The notes beneath the pieces are model-generated. The model was not told the DNA's origin and did not search any database. It saw only the letters and a list, made by a program, of their open reading frames with translations. Positions 32,308 to 38,462 of a stretch of 38,462 nt of DNA are shown one piece after another. Numbering within the stretch: position 1 is the first letter of the stretch; the number at the start of each line of letters is the position of its first letter. The translations under genes were made by a program, and so were the position numbers. The stretch spans positions 1 to 38,462 of the forward strand of contig CAJUAC010000020.1 of NCBI GenBank assembly GCA_910583885.1. The letters run 5' to 3'. Source of the DNA: an uncultured Oscillospiraceae bacterium. Its GTDB lineage: Bacteria; Bacillota; Clostridia; Oscillospirales; Oscillospiraceae.

Positions 32308-32410
32308 AGCCCGCATCCTCTTTTCTCTGTTTGATCCGGTCATCAAACGTGATTGCTGCTGTAGTATAGCATGTTTTACCGGGAAAACCAAGAGGCAGAG
32401 GCAGAAAAAT

Positions 32411-32436
32411 CCGGACAGCCTGTACAGGCTGTCCGG
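32411..32436 (-). terminator. Intrinsic terminator of the SLH-CAP gene
   Basis: A 26-base perfect palindrome (CCGGACAGCCTGT and complement) followed on the minus strand by ATTTTTCTG. It starts 60 bp after the stop codon at 32497. Confidence 0.9.
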
Positions 32437-32496
32437 AAATACCTCTTGGGATTGCCCCATCAGGCGTTTTTCGATGGCAACGGACAAACGATGCGC

Positions 32497-34902
32497 TCAG
32501 CGCACATGGGCAAAGCAGTATACCTCTGCCGTGGAGCCGTCAGCCATAGTCACCTGGCAGGTGATGCGGGCGTCTCCCTCCTTCAGGGCCTGGAAACGTA
32601 CCGAGGGGTTGCCCTGGCTGGAGACCTGCTCCTCTAGTGTGAGGACGCTGGGGTCGTCCACGCTCCAGGACACAGAGCAGTCCTGGCCATAGAATTTACT
32701 GGTAGAGAAGATATAGAGCTCCGTGGTGCCGTAGCCATTGGGAGCCATCGTAAGGGAGAGGCAGGAGAGCGTCACCTGATCCGCCGTGGGAATGATGCGC
32801 ACGGTCAGCCGGGCGGTCTCCCCACCCCGGGAGGCGGTGAGGTATCCAGTGCCAGAGGAGCCAATGGCGGTGACTCTGGTGCCGTCCCCATTGAGCCGCA
32901 GCAGATCCGGGGACTCGTTGGTCCAGGTGACCCCATTGGAGACCAAACGGAAGGTGTCATCCAGCACGGAGATCATGTAGCTGTTGCCGGGGTCAAGGGT
33001 GATGATGGGGCAGGAGAATTGCAGGCCGCCGGTTTCCTCAGGGACAGAGGGTGCGCCGCCGGGGGTCTGCGTGGTGCTGTCGGGCTTTTGCGTTGTGTTG
33101 TCCGGCTTCTGGGTGTTTGTGCCGGGGGTCTGGCTGGAATCGCCGTCAGGGACGGAGTTGGTCCCCACAAACATCTGCACCCAGTTGTGGCGGTAAGTAC
33201 TGTTTGCGTCGTAGCAGTAGCCCACGCCGATATGGGTATACTTGGAGTTGAGGATGTTCGCCCGGTGGCCCGGGGAGTTCATCCACTGCTCTACAGTCTC
33301 GGCGGCGGTAGCGTTCCCGGCGGCGATGTTCTCGCCCCAGGTGTAGGCCCCCTTCTTTGCCCCGGTCTGGTCCAGGGCGGTGAAGCAGGAGGTTCCGTCG
33401 GGCCGGTCATGGGAGAACAGGACGCCAACCTCGGGGGCCCGGATCTGAGCGGCCTTGGTCAGGCTGTCAAAGGTGCCCAAGGGCGAAAGCCCCTGCTTGC
33501 TGCGCTCCACGTTTACCAGGCGCACCACCTCGGCAGCCAGCTCCTCAGGGGTACTGGTGGTTGTGCTGGGCTTCTGTGTGGTATTATCGGGCTTTTGCGT
33601 TGTGTTGTCCGGCTTTTGCGTCGTGTTGTCGGGCTTCTGGGTGGTATTATCAGGCTTCTGGGTGTTTGTACCGGGGGTCTGGCTGGAATCGCCGTCCGGG
33701 GTGGAGTTGGTCCCCACGAACATCTGCACCCAGTTGTGGCGGTAGGTACTGTTTGCGTCGTAGCAGTAGCCTACGCCGATATGGGTGAACTTGGGGTTGA
33801 GGATGTTTGCCCGGTGGCCGGGGGAGTTCATCCACTGCTCCACGGTCTCTGCGGCGGTGGCGTTCCCGGCGGCGATGTTCTCACCGTAAGTATAGGCCCC
33901 CTTCTTTGCCCCGGTCTGGTCCAGGGCGGTAAAGCAGGAGGTTCCGTCGGGCCGGTCATGGGAGAACAGGACGCCGACCTCGGGGGCCCGGATCTGGGCG
34001 GCCTTGGTCAGGCTGTCAAAGGTGCCCAAGGGCGAAAGCCCCTCCTTACTGCGCTCCACGTTCACCAGACGCACCACCTCGGCAGCCAGCTCCTCAGGGG
34101 TACTGGTGGTTGTACTGGGCTTCTGGGTGGTGTTATCGGGCTTTTGCGTGGTGTTGTCCGGCTTTTGTGTCGTACTGTCGGGCTTCTGTGTGGTATTATC
34201 AGGCTTTTGCGTGGTATTATCGGGTTTCTGTGTCGATTGATCCGGTTTCTGCGGTGTTGCTTCTGTCTGGCCGCCTCCGGAGATCGTGCCGTCCATGCCG
34301 CACAGGACTTTGGCGGCCTCGGCCCGGGTCATGAGGGCCTGCCCGTCAAACTTGCCGCTGCGGCCGCTGAGGATGCCCAGGGCGTAAGCGCTGGAGACCG
34401 CGTCCCGGTAGCCGGCGGGCACGCTGTCCCAATCCTTGATCTCGGACTGGGCGGAGCGGGCCTCCTCGGCGGAGGCGGAGATCCCCTGCCCGGAGAGGGT
34501 GTTGACGATGACCTGGGCCATATCATAGCGGCTGATCTTGCCGTTGAGGTCGCCCAGGCCCTTCATCGCTGTGCCTGTGTGGAGGCCGTTTTCCTGGGCC
34601 ACAGACCAACAGGCGGCGTACCAGGGGGAGCCCTCCGGGACAGAGACCTGGTCCGTCTCCCCTCTGAAGAAGGCATTCGTCACCATGGTCAGGAACTGGG
34701 CCCGGGAGAGGTTGCCGGAGGGGTCGTACCTCCCATCACCCATGCCGTGAATCCAATCGGCCTCATAGGCCCGCTGGATGTACTCGCTTGCCCAATGGCT
34801 TTCCGGTACATCGCGAAAACCATTACCCGCGGCCAGGGCAGGGGTCAGGAGGCTGGCCAGAAGAACCAGCGCCAACAGGAACGGATAGAGCGTTCGTTTC
34901 AT
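32497..34902 (-). CDS. Surface protein with SLH domains, two near-identical CAP domains and Ig-like C-terminus
   Basis: A secreted 801-residue protein. Residues 1-25 are a signal peptide (LALVLLASLLTPALAA). Three SLH-like repeats (about 27-205, with FRDVPESHWASEYI and LMTRAEAAKVLCGM) anchor it to cell-wall polymer. A linker of seven 7-residue units (QKPDNTT type) leads to CAP domain 1 (268-397, with FSHDRPDG, GENIA, WMNSPGHRANILN and HIGVGY). Five more units lead to CAP domain 2 (about 451-580), then a short linker and a BIG2/Ig-like end (IITLDPGNSYMISVLDD, then GYLTASRGGETARLTV). CAP proteins are extracellular; the bacterial role is unknown. The promoter is at 34953-34981 and AAAAAGGAGGAA precedes the start. 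Confidence 0.93.
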   Translation of the reverse strand: MKRTLYPFLLALVLLASLLTPALAAGNGFRDVPESHWASEYIQRAYEADWIHGMGDGRYDPSGNLSRAQFLTMVTNAFFRGETDQVSVPEGSPWYAACWSVAQENGLHTGTAMKGLGDLNGKISRYDMAQVIVNTLSGQGISASAEEARSAQSEIKDWDSVPAGYRDAVSSAYALGILSGRSGKFDGQALMTRAEAAKVLCGMDGTISGGGQTEATPQKPDQSTQKPDNTTQKPDNTTQKPDSTTQKPDNTTQKPDNTTQKPSTTTSTPEELAAEVVRLVNVERSKEGLSPLGTFDSLTKAAQIRAPEVGVLFSHDRPDGTSCFTALDQTGAKKGAYTYGENIAAGNATAAETVEQWMNSPGHRANILNPKFTHIGVGYCYDANSTYRHNWVQMFVGTNSTPDGDSSQTPGTNTQKPDNTTQKPDNTTQKPDNTTQKPDNTTQKPSTTTSTPEELAAEVVRLVNVERSKQGLSPLGTFDSLTKAAQIRAPEVGVLFSHDRPDGTSCFTALDQTGAKKGAYTWGENIAAGNATAAETVEQWMNSPGHRANILNSKYTHIGVGYCYDANSTYRHNWVQMFVGTNSVPDGDSSQTPGTNTQKPDNTTQKPDSTTQTPGGAPSVPEETGGLQFSCPIITLDPGNSYMISVLDDTFRLVSNGVTWTNESPDLLRLNGDGTRVTAIGSSGTGYLTASRGGETARLTVRIIPTADQVTLSCLSLTMAPNGYGTTELYIFSTSKFYGQDCSVSWSVDDPSVLTLEEQVSSQGNPSVRFQALKEGDARITCQVTMADGSTAEVYCFAHVR
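33110..34119. repeat. Tandem 549-bp duplication inside the SLH-CAP gene
   Basis: The stretch from about 33110 to 33570 recurs from about 33660 to 34119 at a constant offset of 549 bp (183 codons), with only scattered base changes. It carries one CAP domain plus its linker. Confidence 0.9.
34132..34245. repeat. 21-bp coding repeats (QKPDNTT linker units)
   Basis: On the minus strand this stretch encodes back-to-back 7-residue units with consensus QKPDNTT. Together with the units just outside it forms a seven-unit linker; a five-unit array lies at about 33570-33660 and a shorter one at about 33075-33115. The in-frame 21-bp period suggests copy-number change by slippage. Confidence 0.85.
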
Positions 34903-34952
34903 GTCGTATAAATTCCTCCTTTTTACACATTGGCTTGCTGCTTACTCTCCAA

Positions 34953-34981
34953 ATTATGCACCGGAAGGGGGAAAAAGTCAA
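34953..34981 (-). promoter_or_regulatory. Sigma-A promoter of the SLH-CAP gene
   Basis: On the minus strand TTGACT (34976-34981) and CATAAT (34953-34958) are 17 bases apart, giving a leader of about 45 bases. Confidence 0.75.
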
Positions 34982-35046
34982 GGGAAGGAGGCCCATCCAC
35001 TGCCGGTAATCCCTGGAAGAAAAATGGGGCCATCCGCTTTTTCTCT

Positions 35047-35074
35047 TTGCATTATACAGATTCTGTGGTATACT
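35047..35074 (+). promoter_or_regulatory. secA promoter with extended -10 box
   Basis: TTGCAT (35047-35052) and TATACT (35069-35074) with a 16-base spacer; TG just before the -10 makes an extended box. The 12 bases CTGTGGTATACT recur exactly in front of the SPFH gene at 37989-38000. Confidence 0.75.
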
Positions 35075-35127
35075 AAACTGTATCCGTGTGTGCCTTTTGG
35101 CACTGACACAAAAGAGGAGTTTCTATC

Positions 35128-37878
<2,751 letters not shown>

Positions 37879-37988
37879 GATCCCACCCCTCGCGCAGTGT
37901 AGCTGGCAGAGCAGGCGTTGACTGGATTTTGAATAAATTCCCGTTATAAAAAGGCCGCTGAAAAATCCCTCTGGAAAATACCGCCCGG

Positions 37989-38000
37989 CTGTGGTATACT
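37989..38000 (+). promoter_or_regulatory. Extended -10 element of the SPFH gene
   Basis: CTGTGGTATACT, identical to the secA -10 region, 41 bp before the ATG. The -35 region (TGGAAA at 17 bases) is poor, so transcription may lean on the extended -10. Confidence 0.55.
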
Positions 38001-38041
38001 GAGGATGGAAGCCCCAATGATAGAGAAGGAGGAATTTCATT

Positions 38042-38462
38042 ATGCAGTATATCCTGATCGCCATAGGCATCATTGTGCTGATCCTGCTGGTGACGAATAT
38101 CCACGTTGTGCAGCAGTCCCGCGCCTTTGTGGTGGAGCGCCTGGGCGCATACCACACCACCTGGGGCGTCGGCCCCCATGTGAAGCTGCCCATTGTCGAC
38201 CGGGTGGCCAAGCGGGTGAGCCTGAAGGAGCAGGTGGTGGACTTCGCCCCCCAGCCTGTCATCACCAAGGACAATGTAACCATGCAGATTGACACGGTCA
38301 TCTATTTCCAGATCATCGACCCCAAGCTCTACACCTATGGCGTGGAGCACCCCATGAGCGCAATCGAGAACCTGACCGCCACCACCCTGCGCAATATCAT
38401 CGGCGACCTGGAGCTGGACCAGTCCCTCACCAGCCGCGACCACATCAACACCCAGATGCGCG
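38042..38462 (+). CDS. SPFH/band 7 (stomatin-like, QmcA-type) protein, N-terminal part
   Basis: The first 140 residues of a membrane-anchored SPFH protein: an N-terminal hydrophobic helix (YILIAIGIIVLILLV), then the band 7 pattern VVQQSRAFVVERLGAYHTTWGVGPHVKLP, VVDFAPQPVITKDNVTMQIDTVIYFQI and NIIGDLELDQSL. Family members form ring-like assemblies in membrane microdomains and often pair with an NfeD-like protein, which could lie beyond the window. The start has GAGAAGGAGGAA upstream. The gene runs off the window edge. Confidence 0.93.
   Translation, partial: MQYILIAIGIIVLILLVTNIHVVQQSRAFVVERLGAYHTTWGVGPHVKLPIVDRVAKRVSLKEQVVDFAPQPVITKDNVTMQIDTVIYFQIIDPKLYTYGVEHPMSAIENLTATTLRNIIGDLELDQSLTSRDHINTQMR

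Noticed and set aside
34132..34245. 21-bp repeats considered as a CRISPR array
   Set aside because: The units are adjacent without unique spacers and keep the reading frame of a linker of 7-residue units.
33019..34911. Open frame of 630 codons opposite the SLH-CAP gene
   Set aside because: Repetitive translation mirrors the coding repeats of the real gene, which has a signal peptide, recognisable domains, promoter and terminator.

Overview
The window comes from a high-GC Gram-positive anaerobe, most likely a gut Oscillospiraceae/Eubacteriales species of the Flavonifractor-Lawsonibacter type. Taxon is inferred, not proven. The grounds are: GGAGG ribosome-binding sites and sigma-A promoters of the TTGACA/TATAAT kind; the lipid II amidation pair MurT/GatD; SLH-domain surface proteins; a 2-hydroxyacyl-CoA dehydratase-type enzyme pair with its ATP-driven activator; and a Rex-like operator in front of a polyferredoxin.

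Layout. 1-1826 (minus): small protein, inositol monophosphatase, lspA, and an RluA-type pseudouridine synthase cut by the window edge. 1902-3017 (minus): an AT-rich, probably acquired, ATPase-acetyltransferase fusion. 3264-8760 (minus): a tightly packed seven-gene operon yedF, DUF3343, dehydratase-like subunit 1, class V cysteine desulfurase, activator ATPase, dehydratase-like subunit 2, DUF3343. It joins a sulfur/selenium transfer module to an enzyme family that carries [4Fe-4S] or double-cubane clusters. 9052-9936: YitT membrane protein. 9987-10706: three tiny overlapping genes (zinc ribbon, coiled coil, sigma-like HTH), divergent from a tRNA-Thr/tRNA-Tyr pair. 11215-13963: XRE-S24 repressor and YgiQ radical SAM protein. 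14073-14462: polyferredoxin behind a probable Rex operator.

14668-20830 (plus) is a defence cassette: two different N6-adenine methyltransferases followed by McrB-like and McrC-like genes, all overlapping or nearly so. It meets, tail to tail with a 53-bp overlap, two WYL-domain regulators on the other strand (20778-22914).

23065-28627 (minus): alpha/beta hydrolase, murT, gatD and a GH2 beta-galactosidase form one run. Then come mnmG, a Vat-like acetyltransferase, a membrane-anchored metallophosphoesterase, and a large SLH surface protein with two almost identical CAP domains. On the plus strand are secA and the beginning of an SPFH (stomatin-like) gene.

The two most interesting systems are the sulfur/selenium-carrier plus double-cubane-like operon (3264-8914) and the adenine-methyltransferase-coupled McrBC cassette (14547-20830). 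No intergenic stretch reaches 300 bp. The longest, 8761-9051, holds the yedF promoter and leader and the yitT terminator.
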